DNA of 64,000 nucleotides from Phylloscopus collybita (GCA_027886175.1 JAJNNQ010000018.1:23107001-23171000), one strand, 5' to 3'; positions 12,207 to 25,372 are shown, counted from the first letter of the stretch. Numbers and translations are program-made. Notes: generated by a model from the sequence alone, not told the origin.

Positions 12207-12310
12207 AGCTCCGGCGCGGTTCCGCCGCGGGAACCGTGGCAGCGGCAGCGCACGCGCCCCTTCCTTCTTACCCAGCGGTCTGTCCCTGGTGGACAGCGGC
12301 TGTAGAGTTT

Positions 12311-15309
12311 AGGGTTATGCAAAAACTTGAGGTAAAGGGTGCCCCGTGGCTATTTACACGGGCGTGCCGACGGGCGGCTGTGCGACCGCACAGCAGCCCA
12401 CATGCTCAGCACAGGGCACCAGCGTGCCACTGGAACGTGCGCGTCCCAGGCGCTGTTAGCTGCAAGCACACAACTCCACGAACACGCATGCTGACCCGCG
12501 GCTCAGCGCGGCACAGCCTCATCGCTGCACTCGGAAATCTGTTTCCCCATACCCATACCCATTGCCACAAACGTGTGCAGAAGAGCGCCCGAATCCCGTT
12601 TCAAAGCAGTGTAATTCAGATGTCACTTCAGTGCAGTTTATGAAACCACACTGCAATAAGTCGTGGCACGTGAGATCAGAATCAGGCATTCAGGATAACA
12701 GCACACATTCATTCCCAGGCACAAAAACGATAGCTACAAACCCTCAGAAGTCTTCACAAACATCAAAACCGGAACGTACAACTGATTTCATGAAGGACAC
12801 ATTTTCAAAGCTCTGCATATGTGCGGATAGCTGCTAGAGTTTGTGTCCTTTTACAGTTCCCACATGTGTTTTCACACTCACAACTGCGCTGCGTATTTAC
12901 AGCGACACACCAGCACCTGTCTGAAGGCCCCTCTCCACAAAAGCACGCGAACCTCTTGGGCATATGCCTGCCACAGGCAGCCTTGTGCTGAACGCCTTAC
13001 TCACACGGAGCTGCGCTAAAGGTCCTGTTTGCCCCTTGCTACCTTCTCTCTGCCTTTCCAACTGCACTCACAAACCTCACTTGTATCTCTCCTATGCTTC
13101 TAGTTCATGTTTAGATGTTTGCTGCTCAAATATATAACAATAACCCTAGGAGGTAGACAAAAACAGGCCTTTCTAAAACACGATTACATCGAAATATACC
13201 TGGATAGGTATACATTCATGGTGTTATGCCAGGCAAACAAAAATTTTACAAAAAAGTAGAAATTAGGAGGGCATTTCTAAATATAAAACCCAGGGTCTAA
13301 TTTGAGGCAAAGTTGTACAACACCAGGAGCAGCAAAGGTCAGACTAGAGCATTTTGGATGATGGGGGTAATACAGAATAAAAGAAAATGCAATAGGGCTC
13401 AGCTATAAGCAATAAACACAGGATAAATTAGGCTACAACTTTTCATACAATCAGTATTTGTAGAAACTTGAGAATATTCAGAAAACAGGAATGTCCAAAT
13501 TCAAAGCCAGTGTAACTACCTCCTCTACCAGAGATCTGAACAAATGCATATAAACTAATGGTGTGCCCTAACGTGTCCCCAGGCCATGTGAGGACAAGTT
13601 CCATGATTCTGATCACCTGTCTTGAAAGAATGTCAAGACAGAGGTCTTTTACAGTAAAAGGTACACATGCAGACAGCACAGAAAACAGGTTAGTTTAAAA
13701 AATGGAGACAGAGAAAAGACATATCTGGTTTTAAGAGTAAATCAGAATCAGATTACCTGAGTGTTGCAGGTGGCACGATTCAGATTATACATTTTTTTGA
13801 CCAGAATTAATACAAATGAAACATATATATATATATATCTTTGTACACTTAAGTGATATATCATCACAGCAAAAACTCTAAAACACTTTAAATGTTGAAA
13901 AGACAAGAGACAAGCTCTAGGAAGGCATTAGTAGGGCCCAAGGTTGTAAGGAATCTCACTAACCACGTCGGAGAACACCTGACCAAGTAGAGGCAAGGAC
14001 AAACCAGCATCTTTGTGTTTCCAACAGACAACTCAGGCCAGAGAGGGACTGTCTGGTAACTTAGTTGCCCCATAAAGAAGATTCCTGTTGCACAGTAGCA
14101 AGAGAGGCAGGAGGAGGCATACAGGGTCAGGGTTTAGGCAGACTGCAGTTCAAGAGCAGTCAGGGTGTTTGCAGTAAGCTGATTTTGACAGAAAACAATT
14201 TTCTTCAGAAAGGTTCACCCTGGCTGAATCCTGACTGTGCAGAGATTAACTCTGGTGTAGGCTCTCAGTGAATGGGAGACCAGAGTGGGAATGGCTTGGC
14301 AGGCAGGTCCTGCTCTCCCAATAGCTGATGTTTTATTTTGCACTTTAACTTTTATGCAGGCTGAGGTGATGCAAGCAGGGAGCCATGAGATTGCCTGGCA
14401 CAAGGTCCACAGGGCTGAATTAACTGATATAAACAGTACAATAGTGGGTTTGTACTCTGGAAATGGGCTGTTGCTGACAGAGGACTACCTGGGTGAGGTG
14501 GGCGTTTGCAGAGTGGTGCAGAAACGTAATATTAATCTCTTCTGACCCAGTGTAAATGGACAAATTGAGTTTCCCCTGCCTTGAGAGTAACCTGTGCAGA
14601 GGTCTGACCCTTCCTTTCTCAGAAGGATAGAAAGGAATAGTCTGCTGGCTAGGTTTGATCTGCCAACCTGAATTCCCTAAGAAAGAGAACAAGAGTCCTG
14701 CAAGCTGATTTTGGAATGTCAGAAAGCTTCATCCTTTGCAAACCTCCTGACACAGCTGAGCTCTTCTCACAGCTTTAGCCAATTTCTCTTCCCCAAAGAA
14801 TAAAGAAGGAAACACTGATCTCAACATGGCTATCCTTCAGATATGTGTGGTTTTTAAAACACTTCCAGGACGAAGTTAGAAAGGACTGTAAGATTAAGCT
14901 GGTGTATCTGGAAGCAAAAGAGCTCAGTTAGGGTAAATCCAAGGCAGAAGTCCACATGTAACAGAAGCACCAGGCTTGGTTTGTGAGCACAGCCTTTGTT
15001 TGCTGCCCTGACTGAATCCTCCCCTGGAAGTGCTGCCCTCTCACTGCAGGAGGGGCAGGGAACCATCCTGGCCAGCTCTGTCTGTGGCCTCTGAACAGAG
15101 CCTACCCAGAGGTGCTCTGGTAAGTGCCACCCTTTGGGATGACTTTCATAAGGCAGCCTCTGCCTTTTGAGGTCACCTGTTCTCCTCACATGTTGTCCCA
15201 ATGCAGAGCAACAACGTTCCATCAATATTAGCCATGGACAGATCACAATCAGAGCACTACAGGCTGATGGAGCGATAGGCAGTATCAGTTCTTTAAGACG
15301 TGCAATGTG
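12311..15309. other. Region upstream of the CpG promoter, no gene recognised
   Basis: CpG content fades out by about 12700 (12310-12650 still has scattered CpGs and a CACGTG E-box near 12667). After that the sequence is ordinary noncoding DNA with frequent stops. An (AT)n run lies at 13823-13839. No domain-bearing reading frame was seen. If the distal promoter at 56.5 kb belongs to ESRRB, this is also intron of the longer transcript. Confidence 0.6.
13823..13839. repeat. (AT)n microsatellite
   Basis: A short perfect alternating AT run of about 8 units, flanked by AT-rich DNA. Confidence 0.9.
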
Positions 15310-15487
15310 AAAAAAGAAAAAGAAAAAGAAAAAGAAAAAGAAAAAGAAAAAGAAAAAGAAAAAGAAAAAGAAAAAGAAAAAGAAAAAGAAAAAGAAAAAG
15401 AAAAAGAAAAAGAAAAAGAGAAAAAGAAAGAAAAAAAGAAAAAGAAAAAGAAAAAGAAAAAGAAAAAGAAAAAGAAAAAGAAAAAGA
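15310..15487 (+). repeat. (AAAAAG)n hexanucleotide array, about 178 bp
   Basis: A nearly perfect hexamer array of about 29 units is interrupted only near 15419-15440 (agagaaaaagaaagaaaaaaagaaa). It is pure purine on the plus strand, so it gives long artificial K/E/R-rich or F/S/L-rich reading frames on either strand that are not genes. It is probably polymorphic in length. Confidence 0.98.
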
Positions 15488-15759
15488 CCAATTGTGATAT
15501 ATGTCTCTTGTTTTCCTGGTTCTTCCAAGATATAATGGATAGAGACTTTCTTTAAAGACTTTTTTCCAGCCTTTAATGACCAATCTGGTTTTGATAAATT
15601 AATGTTTTACTTTTTAAAAAAAAAAATTATCATGGAATAATGAACAACTTTCCAGTAAGTTGACTGACTGATTGACAGAAATTTCATTTGGTCTAATATA
15701 GGAGTAACGTGGAAATCATGCCAAACAAACTTGATTTCCCTTGTTGATATGGTGCCTTC

Positions 15760-15789
15760 TTTTTTTTTTTTTTTTCTTTTTTCTTTTTT
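15760..15789 (+). repeat. T-rich tract
   Basis: T16 is followed by CTTTTTTCTTTTTT. Simple sequence; no element body was recognised beside it. Confidence 0.85.
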
Positions 15790-18700
15790 GACGAAGCAAA
15801 ATGCAGAAGAAATAGAGACCTAGTTACTTTTAAGGTTTGGTTTTATTTTTTCCCTTTTATGAAGGTTCTATTATTGTATTTTCACAAGGAAGTCAGTGCA
15901 ATGCTGTCTGTACAGGGAAAAAAGAAAAAAAATAATAATAATTAGGAGACCTAAACTGGGCTGAGCAGTTTTGTGTATACACTTTTTTATCTTGTCTGCT
16001 GGGGAAAGAGGAGATTGATGGCAAGAAGTCTTTCCCAGTCTCTGTCTCATTTAAGTTACAGAGGGGTCATTGGTTTGAATTCAGAAGACAAGCCTTTCAC
16101 ACCTTTGAGGCCAATAGAACTGCCTGACTTCACACAAGTCCCTGTATTACATGCCCTGATCCCTCTGCTTCGCAGGGCTAGTAGCCCTAAAGAGAAACTT
16201 AAATACTCTGAACACGGGTTCCTGATGCCTGATAGGCTCTTACAGACCAGCCTTCTTTATTTAGGGCTCTGTTCTATTTTCTCTTATTCACCCAAACAAA
16301 ACAGTTTGTTCTCCCCACCAAAAGCAATCTCTTCTACCAAATGCCAATAGATTTATTTCCGTAAAAATCAAATTGGCTTTGCAAACAATATGCTTCCATC
16401 TAAAGGTATCATGATGAAGCTCAACATCTATTTAAACAGAAAATAGTTTTCATGTTGTGATTTTTAAACACTGAACACCCATCTAAACATCCTTAGATGT
16501 ACTTCAAACATTACCTAGTCTTTAAACATGTTATAATTCACAACTTATAGACTGCCAAATCCTACCATAAAGAGGTTGTGTGGCTTGCCTCAGATCAATC
16601 TAAGCAGATCTGTAGCACAAGAGTCTGAATATAAGTGTCTTAAGCCTTACTGTCGTGCTTTAAATGAGAATTCTCTGTCCCAAAACTGTGACCTTAAATT
16701 CTGTGCTTGGATATAACAGTGTTAGGAGCCCTGAGTTAAGACAAACATAGTCTCTGCATTGCCAATGAAAAGTCAAGGCTTTCTTTTAATAACCATTTTT
16801 TTTTTTTAGGCCAGTGCTTTTTTTTGTGGTTGTACACCCATTTTTGTCTTTGCAGTGTTAATAGCAGGACTCAGTTCTACAGCAGAACATGTTCCTGCTG
16901 ACAGCTTAAATGAAAGTTCATTGCAGAGACACACATGCACAAAGACAAACCAGGCAAAGGAAATCCAAATTTTGTAAAATTGAAACAGAGCATCAGAGTA
17001 AGAGGCAGAGTGTTTTACCAAATGGGAAAGAGTAAAGACAATCAGAAAAGAGATATTTCTTTCCAGATTATGGAAGAATTTGGAATAGGAACCATAGAGA
17101 GAGGCAGGAGAGGAAATGATATAACTGGAATATATCATTTCTTTCTGCTCTTCCTTGCATCAGCAGTTAGCTGGGATATTTGATAAGAACTTCTATCCTA
17201 CTTGCCCAGAAATACAGCTGTGTATCTTTTTTCATGTTTTAGCAACCTACTCCTTCGTCAGTCTCTGCCTAACTATTGTTTAACTAAGTGGACAGAAACC
17301 TTCCTCAGAAAAGACAGGTAATTAGAGAGGTAGGTTCGTCTTGTAGGCTTAGAAGACTTCAATGGAGAGCTGTGATCCAGCTACAAATTTGGACCTGTTG
17401 GTGATCTTTTTTCCATGATATATTACTCTAATCTTCAGCTGGGTTACTGTGGTCAGGCAGAACATGGCCAGGACCTTGACTGGAAAGTGATTTTTATTCA
17501 CACTTACAGCTACACATAATTTACTAGCACAATAACTGCTATTTCCTATACTCTTTCAATTCCAGCAAAGCAGAAATTAATCCTTCCCCCTCCATGATCC
17601 TAGGTGCCCACAGGGCAGAAGCTGGGCTATTTGCACAGCTACCAGGAGGAAGGAGAGAACACAAAGCATCAAGGAAGCTTTACCTCTGCTTAGCTGTTGC
17701 AAATCCTCCATCACAAGTGTGGCCTTCCTAGTGCGGTGGTTCATCCTGTCAGATGGGACATAAAGTCGAAGAGCATCTTTTCAACTTTAGCTTTCCTAAA
17801 ATTACACTAACTTCAAGTACAGTAGCTTCAAGTCTGGTATTGCAAGAGGCCAAGGAGGATGACCAGTAGAACAGGGGTTGCTTGTTCATTGCTCTGATTT
17901 GGGGAGATGATTAGCTGGTTTCCTCTCCAAGCCCATGCACTCCAAGCCCATCCATTCTAATCACCCTAGGAGCCTAATATTCACAGTATCAGCTTACTCA
18001 TTGAACCTATCAAAAGAAATATCTGTCTTGTCAGGAGAAATAACAGTTACTTACTGTTATGCTGCTGCATGCCAAAAATGAAAACACTTTTGGTATGTTC
18101 ATTGATAATGTCAAGTGTCTCAACCCAGAAAAAGAGTGGGGCTTAAAGAACCAAAATGCTTCACAGTTACTGTTGTTAAGAAAGTACGCCTACTCAGGGT
18201 TAGGCAGTGAGGGCAAAGGGTAATTTTCCCAAGTCTGTGATGGAAGCATATACAAGGTAACTTATTTCCCAGCAACAGCAATGAGGTGGCTGCAGTTTGA
18301 ATACCATGATATGACAAAAAAACAGTGGGTAAGTGTGCAGGTTCCTCTTAGCTGCGTTCTCTGAGTAGGTAACAGAGTTGTTTTAGAATGTGAGGTAGGC
18401 CATTATAAAGAAGAAAAGCAGTGAAAGGACTTTTCTTCTCAGTGTGTAAGGGATGATGAAAGCAAGGATTAAAGACCTTCCTTTCCCTGCAGGAACTTCC
18501 ATCTGGCCTCATCTGGGCACAGCTGATAGAAGACTATTGACTTCACCAGGTCAGTCAGGCCAAATACAGAGGAGCTCACCAACAGTGGGTCTACACAAAA
18601 GTATTTAACAGTGAGATGAACCTGCAGGTCCCGAGTGACATTAGCAAACTTGATATCATTTCTGTCTGGAAAATGCAGAGATATCAGATGATCAGGACTG

Positions 18701-20130
18701 CTCTTCTGGTCACCATCCCCAGCCTCAGAATACTTCAGTTTCTAATAGTAATGGACTACAGGTTTTGGCTAGAACTACACATGACAGGCCAGCTTCATTC
18801 TAATATGCTGTATCAGCAGCACAACAACCTCAACTCTCCTTGGCTCTGAATCTCCAAACAGCTCAGTTGAGTACATGACCTTTTTTATGATTTGTTCTGT
18901 ACTATCTTCAGTGTTTGAAGAACAATGCAGATTTTTTTACACAACTCCCTCTTGAGTTTATTTCTTACTTAAATAACACTTATTTCACTTGTTGGAAAAG
19001 AACAAATTGCTGTGGCAGGTCATTTGATTAGACAGCTTTGCCAACAAACCCCATCCCAAGCTTCTTAACATATTTTAACTTTTAAGTACCATCATGAGAT
19101 ACGTGTCTACATCGCACTCAGACACCTTAAAGTAAAATGCTTTAGGAAATCACCGTTCTGTCTACAACTCATTAACATTCCAACACTAGGCTACACACCA
19201 TGAATGACCAAGTTTTGCAGTACATTTTCAAAAAATAAAGAGGAAAAATAACAAGAAAAATAATCCTTGCTTATACCATGAAGAATCATTTAGAAGAGGC
19301 AAGGCAACTCAGGACCATATAAACATGCCTGCTTTAGCTACACAATACATGAACATACAGTGTCAAGAGAGTAGCCAGTCATGAAGAGACAGATGCTTGT
19401 TATCAGGAAAAAAAAAGCTCTGCCACGCAAAGGAAAGGAGAAGTGTCACCAGCTCAATTCTAATTTTATGCTGCTCTGTGTATTCCAAAAGACAGTGGCT
19501 TCTCTCATGTATGGAAGTACAAGCCTCCGGACATCTTTGGAAAGTTCTTGTTGAATGAGTTACAAGTCTTAAAGTTTCTCAGAGATCCCAGCACAGAGGC
19601 AGTTGTGAGTAGCAGCAAAGTCTTCTCCTGACAGACCTGAACACGTTGTCACCAGATTTCTGCAAAAATACCTTCATCCTTCAGAGTCACGTGTTGCCAG
19701 CTTCCCCGTTCCTATGGCAGCAGTAGAAAGGATTACTTTTCAGTCTTATTGTTAAGGTAAACTCAAATCTCAGTCCCATGTGGTTGGAGGGTGCTGCAGC
19801 CTCCTAGCAACAGGTCCCCTTGGTCTCCACATTGCTTACAAAAGAAAATCCAGTATTGGTCTTTTGCTAATCTCTCGAACACCTTTATTTTAGTGGTGAT
19901 CAACTACTACCAATGCCTCCCCTCTCTGTTGAACATAGCAATCTCCTATTAAACATTTCCAGTCGGCCAAACTCAGTAGCACTCAACTCATCTTTTAGAC
20001 CTTGCCCCTCAACATTTGGCAGTATTTTATAACTATTGCAGTCAGCAATGCAGTAAAGTGTAGTTTTAGTTCATGTTTGAGATGTTTTGGTTTTCTGAAA
20101 CTCTTTTTCTAGAGAGTTTTCTGTCAACAA
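15790..20130. other. Intergenic or intronic sequence, no gene recognised
   Basis: Ordinary AT-rich noncoding DNA without CpG clusters. Reading frames are short and unlike any protein I know. The only recognisable item is the MIR-like remnant at about 16567-16665. Confidence 0.55.
16567..16665 (+). mobile_element. MIR/CORE-SINE-like remnant (weak)
   Basis: The order of motifs follows the 3' half of MIR-type SINEs: 'aaagaggttgtgtggcttgcc' (MIR AGAGGTTAAGTAACTTGCC), then 'agatcaatctaagcag', 'tgtagcacaagagtctgaat', and 'tcttaagccttactgtcgtgcttt' at the end. The match is interrupted by many substitutions, as expected for a copy that predates birds. A chance match cannot be excluded. Confidence 0.4.
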
Positions 20131-20149
20131 GAGACACAGTTTTTTAACT

Positions 20150-20356
20150 GTAACTTTTGTTTACATTCCTTTCTTTAGGAGGGACTTCTTCTTGATGTCC
20201 CTCTGGTTTGAGGAATGTGATTGAAGAAGTTTGTCTTTGTTTCACCAATTGAGTTGTTCTCTGTAGAATAGTATAAAAGGGAAGAAATTCCCAGAAATAA
20301 ACACAGTCATTGTCAGCCTTCTGAAGCTGGAGTCTGTGTCGTTGTAATCTTTAACA
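20150..20356 (+). mobile_element. Possible solo LTR remnant of an endogenous retrovirus
   Basis: A TATA box (agtataaaagg, about 20269-20279) is followed within about 25 bases by AATAAAC (about 20296) and then by a GT-rich segment (gagtctgtgtcgttgtaatc) ending in TTTAACA at about 20356. This TATA, poly-A signal, then U5-like order is typical of avian ERV LTRs. The outer ends (tgtaac.. about 20149 and ..aaca 20356) are guesses. I did not find a target-site duplication or a clear primer-binding site, and no retroviral gene is recognisable nearby. Confidence 0.45.
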
Positions 20357-20359
20357 GTG

Positions 20360-23300
20360 TCGGTAAAGGCTAGGGTTTTGTGACATAACTTCCAGAAGTT
20401 GTTGCTACCAGGTTTGTCCTGGGAGCCCTACAGTCTGGGGACAGCACTTCTCCTTGTTAAACCCATTGCTTTTCCAGAGTATCCAGATGTTAGACAAAAA
20501 CAGAACAGGAGGAAGACAGTGGGAAAGACTGTCTCTGCTTCAGATGCAGAGGTCTGCTTAACTACCAGAGATGTAGCCCCCATCGGGCCCTGCCTTGCTA
20601 ATGAGATAGAAGGTTACAGGCAACAATACCACCTCGAGATGCTACTTTGTTTCTAGAGGCTCATTTCATGACAATACTCATTAAAGTGACTGGCCAAGGG
20701 GCATGGTTAACACCAACAAAAAATATGTGTCATTAGCCATCAACCATTTGGGCTGAATCAGTCCATTTGGCATTATAACCATGGGCAGGGCAGCTGCATT
20801 CCAGCCAGACAGACCAGTGCCTCTTCCAAAGGCACTGTGGGGATGATGGTCATCAGCCTGCAACACGACACAAGGCTGTGCTAGTACACACCCCACAGGA
20901 CACCTGGCCAGCACTGTAGGGATGTTCAGAACATGCCTTGCATGTCCTACTGCCAGGCAGGTAGATTCTGCTGCTGGAGATAGTGCTAATGCTTCTCTAT
21001 AGACAAACCTAGATGACACTTGTCAGAGGAGCAATAAATATCTCCAAGGGTTGCAATAGGTTGCAAACCAAGAACATTTAGATTTTACTGTCTGCTTGCT
21101 ACTTAAGGAGCACTTATTTTTAATCTACTAGAGTTTGTACAGACAAAGTATAAAAGCAACAATATAAGGTCTAAATATTTGTCAAGCTGTCAAATGCCCA
21201 TTAATGAGATCCTGTAAATCAGCTGAACGAAAAGTGAGACCCTACACTCCTAACTTATGTTCCCAGACTTTTACCTACACATTGTGGAGCAAAGGATAAG
21301 CACTCTGATGTCTCAGTGATTAGCTCTCCCAACAGTAAAACACATCCCAAATATATAGCGTCTGAAGAGTGGTGTAAGTGTTATTAAATGTTTGTGGGAT
21401 GTCCATGAGCATTACATGTGTCCAGTGCTCTCAAGCAAGGGTCAATGCTGTCTACTCTTGGAGGTGTCCTGTAGAGATTTGTCAAAATAAGGTATGGGGC
21501 AGCCTGAGAGAACTGGCTTTGCTGGCACTGCTATACTATTTCACCCAGCCAAAACTCTCGATGCAACATAAATACCCCCCAAACCCCTCTCTCTAAAGGG
21601 AGAAATTGTTCCTCTAAAACTAGGATGAGAAGCTGGGTCATCAGATGAGGGCAAAATTGGTTTAAAAGCCATTAAGAAGAAAGCAACCTAGGCATTCAGG
21701 AGCAATCACAGCTGTTTGGGCTGATCAGCAGAGACAGAGGGAATTACTTATTTATGGACTTCCTGCTCTCCCTGAGCGGATCACTCCACTGGGGAAACTT
21801 TAAGAGGAGTGGGGAGCAGAAGGCAGGTGCTGCTTGGAATCCTCCAGAGATTTTCCTTGTCTGGGCCTCAGGAGAGTTAAACACAGTTTGTGCTCAAAGC
21901 ATGCTGGAGCCATCAAGTTATCTTTCTCAGAGCAGGAAAGGCAAGGAAGAGCATCACACAGATCTCTGCAGGGATGAAGCACATGGAGAGCCCCAGGCAC
22001 CCAGACTGCCATGCAAGCTCTGCGCAGCTTTCAGTAAGATCCCTTTAGAGCAATAGTGCTTGAGTACACAGCCATTTCTCTCTTCTTGTGGTTCAGCTGC
22101 TTCCCTTTAAACACAGATCAAGTGTCTCTAGGGACCCAGCAAGCATTTAACAGACCTGCCTGATGGAAGGACCTCCAATGAGAAAACCAAGACCTGAAAC
22201 TCCCAATAGACATCCTCAATTCAATCCACATCTGAGAAAGCAACCCTGAAGTTACATGCAACCAGATTCTAACTGCACAGAAAGCACGTCAGTCTAGTCT
22301 GTATCTAAAGCTCACCTAAACATTTTAAACTTAAGGGGAGGGGAAGACTAGCAGAGTAAACATGAAGAAATATGTGAATTGAAAAAGGCCAGCATGGAAA
22401 TACAGAATTATTGATATGGTATCAAGAATTCCTTTTCAAGATACAGTACTGTCTTTCTCAATGCAATTTCTTACTATTTCCCAAAACTGGAGGATGAGGA
22501 CGATTTATTCCCTAAAATCACAGTTGATACTGTTCTCTGAAAGAACACCCTTCAGTATTCAGAGATGACCCTCCACAATGAACTAAAAAAAGCTGTAGAG
22601 ACAGACAGATCTGCTCAGTCAACCAGATCTGGTAACTATCTTCTTGTTCTGCCTTTGGTCAGAGGACCAGAGAGTGGTACAAGGGTGTGGAAACTACCAA
22701 CCACTACCAGAATCTTTCACTAAAAGAAGTTGCAGAACTAGTGTTACAAGAGAGTCACTGATGGGGACTGAACAGATTAAGAGAGAGGCACAGCCTGCAC
22801 TGGGTCAATTCATGTCTGCCCGCAATTCATTACTGATGAAATGCCAGAGATTGAGATGAAAAGGGCAGGAGTGGATGGCAAACTACTGCTTTAGACACAC
22901 ATCATTCAACTATCCCAGTTTACTTCTGCTTGGCCTCTGCTAGTACATCTTGCATTACTCCACAGCAGTAATGTTCTTCCTCAACTCTGGTCTCAGATCA
23001 GTACATTGTTTTGTGCCATTAAAGCTACTGGAAAGGCAGTTGTGGTAGCAAAATAACTCATTATGCATAAAGTGCTTGGGAAACCTTTGAAAAGGAAAGG
23101 ACTGAAGAACAAGAGAGTATCATCTCCAGCAAGATCGGTGACCCAAGGCAACCTCAACATCAAGAAGGCACAAAATGTAACCATGAAGATGTTTCAGCAA
23201 GTCCTAACTGCCTCCTCCCCAGTCTGCTCCTCCCCACACATAAAGGGATTTCTGCTACCTGTAAATATATAAAACCAGATTTGTTCTTACAGTTTATATT

Positions 23301-25240
23301 CCTCCAAACAAAGGGCAGTAAAAAAAAAGGGATCTGTTTTCCTTTGAGGAGCCAAGTCTTACGTGGCCTCTCAAAGAAAATTCTTCTTCTGCTCATTCAG
23401 AGACGGGTTATGTTTTTAGAGTTGTGTAACCTTTGTTTCCCACTCTGGGAAGCACATCATTAAGCACTGACAGCTACACAGCCCTAAGAGGGGAGTGCTC
23501 TAGAGATGGTTGTAGCCCCCAGGGAGCCAGAACCAGCAAGCCAGGGCTCTCCAGGGAGCTGTTCTGCTTTGGCCATTGACTTGTGGCTTTACAGGGCCAA
23601 ACCAAATAGACTGCTAGTTCATAAGTTCTGGGGTTGTTCATTTGTGTGCTTTAACATACGTTATTTGGGAAATTCAATTAATCCCTTCGTTTGCTGAATA
23701 CAGCTTAAGGTTCTAAAATCCATCAGAATCTGTAGTGTCCTTTGCCCCTTCACACTCATATGCCTTTTTTATTTGCCTTCCAACTTGCTAAAAGAAAAAA
23801 AATCCATTTTGATTTTGTTCCTGGCCACTCGACCTTGCTTTCAGAGCACAGCACACCAACTTCCCCTGCCGCAATGGTCAGATTACAAAACCAAAATAAG
23901 AACATTTGCCTCCCTACTGGCTGGGCACAGGCAGCCCCTGATGGTACTAGTGATGCCCCGTGTTCACCTCCTCTCCTTGCAGGCTTTCTTTGCATGAGAA
24001 TGTTACCACAGTATAATTCAAGGTACAATTTGAAATAGATTAACTTAAGCTGGTGCAAGAGGCACTCATTACTATTGAAACTTAATCTGTTTACACAACC
24101 AATGAACAACAATGAAGCATCCTCAAACTGGCAGGAGAGCATCCACAATTTGGATTTTCAGTAGTTTAAATGGATTGTTCCAAAACCAATGCTATTTAAA
24201 GTGTACATCTTACTTGTGTAGAAAAGATCTTTTCTAAACCGAGGAAACTGGTGGAATAAATGACTGCCTGTGCAAGGGTGCAACACCCATTAATGACTAC
24301 TACAAAGCAACAGAAAGAAGCAGCTGAAGAGGTAGGGTCACTTTCTTGCACACAGCCTGTTAGGAAATACTGCATTCAAATTGACTGCCCACAAGCATCC
24401 AAGAAAGGGCATCCAGAAGTGACAGCCAGCTAACAAGAGTTTCAGAGACATCCCAGTCTATTCAGGATCCTCCCTTGCCTGGGAAACAGGAGGGGAAAAT
24501 AATAAAAAAGCACATGTGGGTGCTCCTTTGGAATGTTTTCTGCTGCTCATGCATTACACAGAAGTGCAGGGTTGCAGTCAGCAGAGGATGCAGATTAGTT
24601 CTTGTAAATTGAGCAGTGGACAGAGCAATAATGTACATCTTGGAGCACTCCTGCCCCACGTCCCTGTCACCCAAGGCAGCTCACAGAGCCCTGCTATGAG
24701 GAAAAACCTCTCAGAAGATGCAGCAGCCTTTGTGAGAGGCCAGAATCCACTCCTGTCAAACAGCTCTCCGGACCAGGATGTGACTGTGGCTGACGAAACA
24801 TGTTAGCTAATGAAGATTGAGGCAGGCAGGCAGAGACCATCCCTTCAGCCTGTTAATCCACTTAAGGAAGGAGAAGGGAAACCTGAGTTGAATTCCTCTG
24901 TTCCCTGCAAGGGACTTTACTGTCCTGGCTTTAGCCCTCTAGGCAGAGCAAATCCAGCCAGAGATGGGCCAGGGAAAGCTCTGAGTGCAAGACTAGAGCT
25001 TGTGGGAGACAGGAGCAAAAGCAGAGGCAGGAAACCACAGACCCTGGGGAGAGAGCTGGGGCAGGATTTTGTGCCCACTGGGAATTAATGAAATAAATTG
25101 AGCTTGCTCTCTCACTGGGAGAAAGTAAGAAGGGCATGTAACTGGGCTTTTACACAACAGCAGGGCAGGGAGAACAAACTTTACACGCTTTTCACTGCGC
25201 TAAAATGGTTCCTAAGAATCAGATTCCTGGGTTAGCAAGT
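20360..25240. other. Intergenic or intronic sequence, no gene recognised
   Basis: Average composition, few CpGs, stops in all frames. Several 60-130-codon open stretches occur (for example minus 20681-21019 and minus 23756-24148), but none shows a domain, a signal peptide or splice context that I can support. Confidence 0.55.
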
Positions 25241-25372
25241 CAGAGTGAATATTTGCGCCCCAAATACCCTTCCCAACAGTGACAATACGCCAGCATTGCC
25301 TCCTGTCCACCTTAACTGGCGGCTTGTAAGGATGATGGGCGCCAATCCCGGGAAATGTCAGATTATCCTTAA

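Larger units (their letters stand above)
11240..12310 (-). promoter_or_regulatory. ESRRB: CpG-island promoter of ESRRB
   Basis: About 1.07 kb of very GC-rich, CpG-dense sequence stands out sharply from the AT-rich flanks and contains the first coding exon. Promoter motifs lie upstream of the ATG in the minus-strand sense: a GC box (GGGGCGGG on +, 11763-11770), another GGCGGG at 11838-11843, a CCAAT box on the minus strand (ATTGG on +, 11936-11940), and a perfect GCGCACGCGC NRF1-type site at 12248-12257. No TATA box was seen near the ATG, as is usual for CpG-island promoters with dispersed starts. I cannot place the transcription start exactly; between about 11670 and 11940 is most plausible. 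A CpG island of this type is consistent with the developmental and stem-cell role of this receptor. Bivalent or Polycomb control is possible but cannot be seen in sequence. Confidence 0.85.

Noticed and set aside
11684..12322. 212-codon minus-strand open frame upstream of the ESRRB exon
   Set aside because: Low-stop GC-rich promoter sequence; the repeated VSPVSP stretch comes from the 9-bp minisatellite.
14854..15528. 224-codon minus-strand open frame with poly-Phe/Leu
   Set aside because: Produced by the (AAAAAG)n array read in reverse; no conserved domain.
20681..21019. 112-codon minus-strand open frame near the LTR-like segment
   Set aside because: I looked for retroviral motifs and saw none that I could support.
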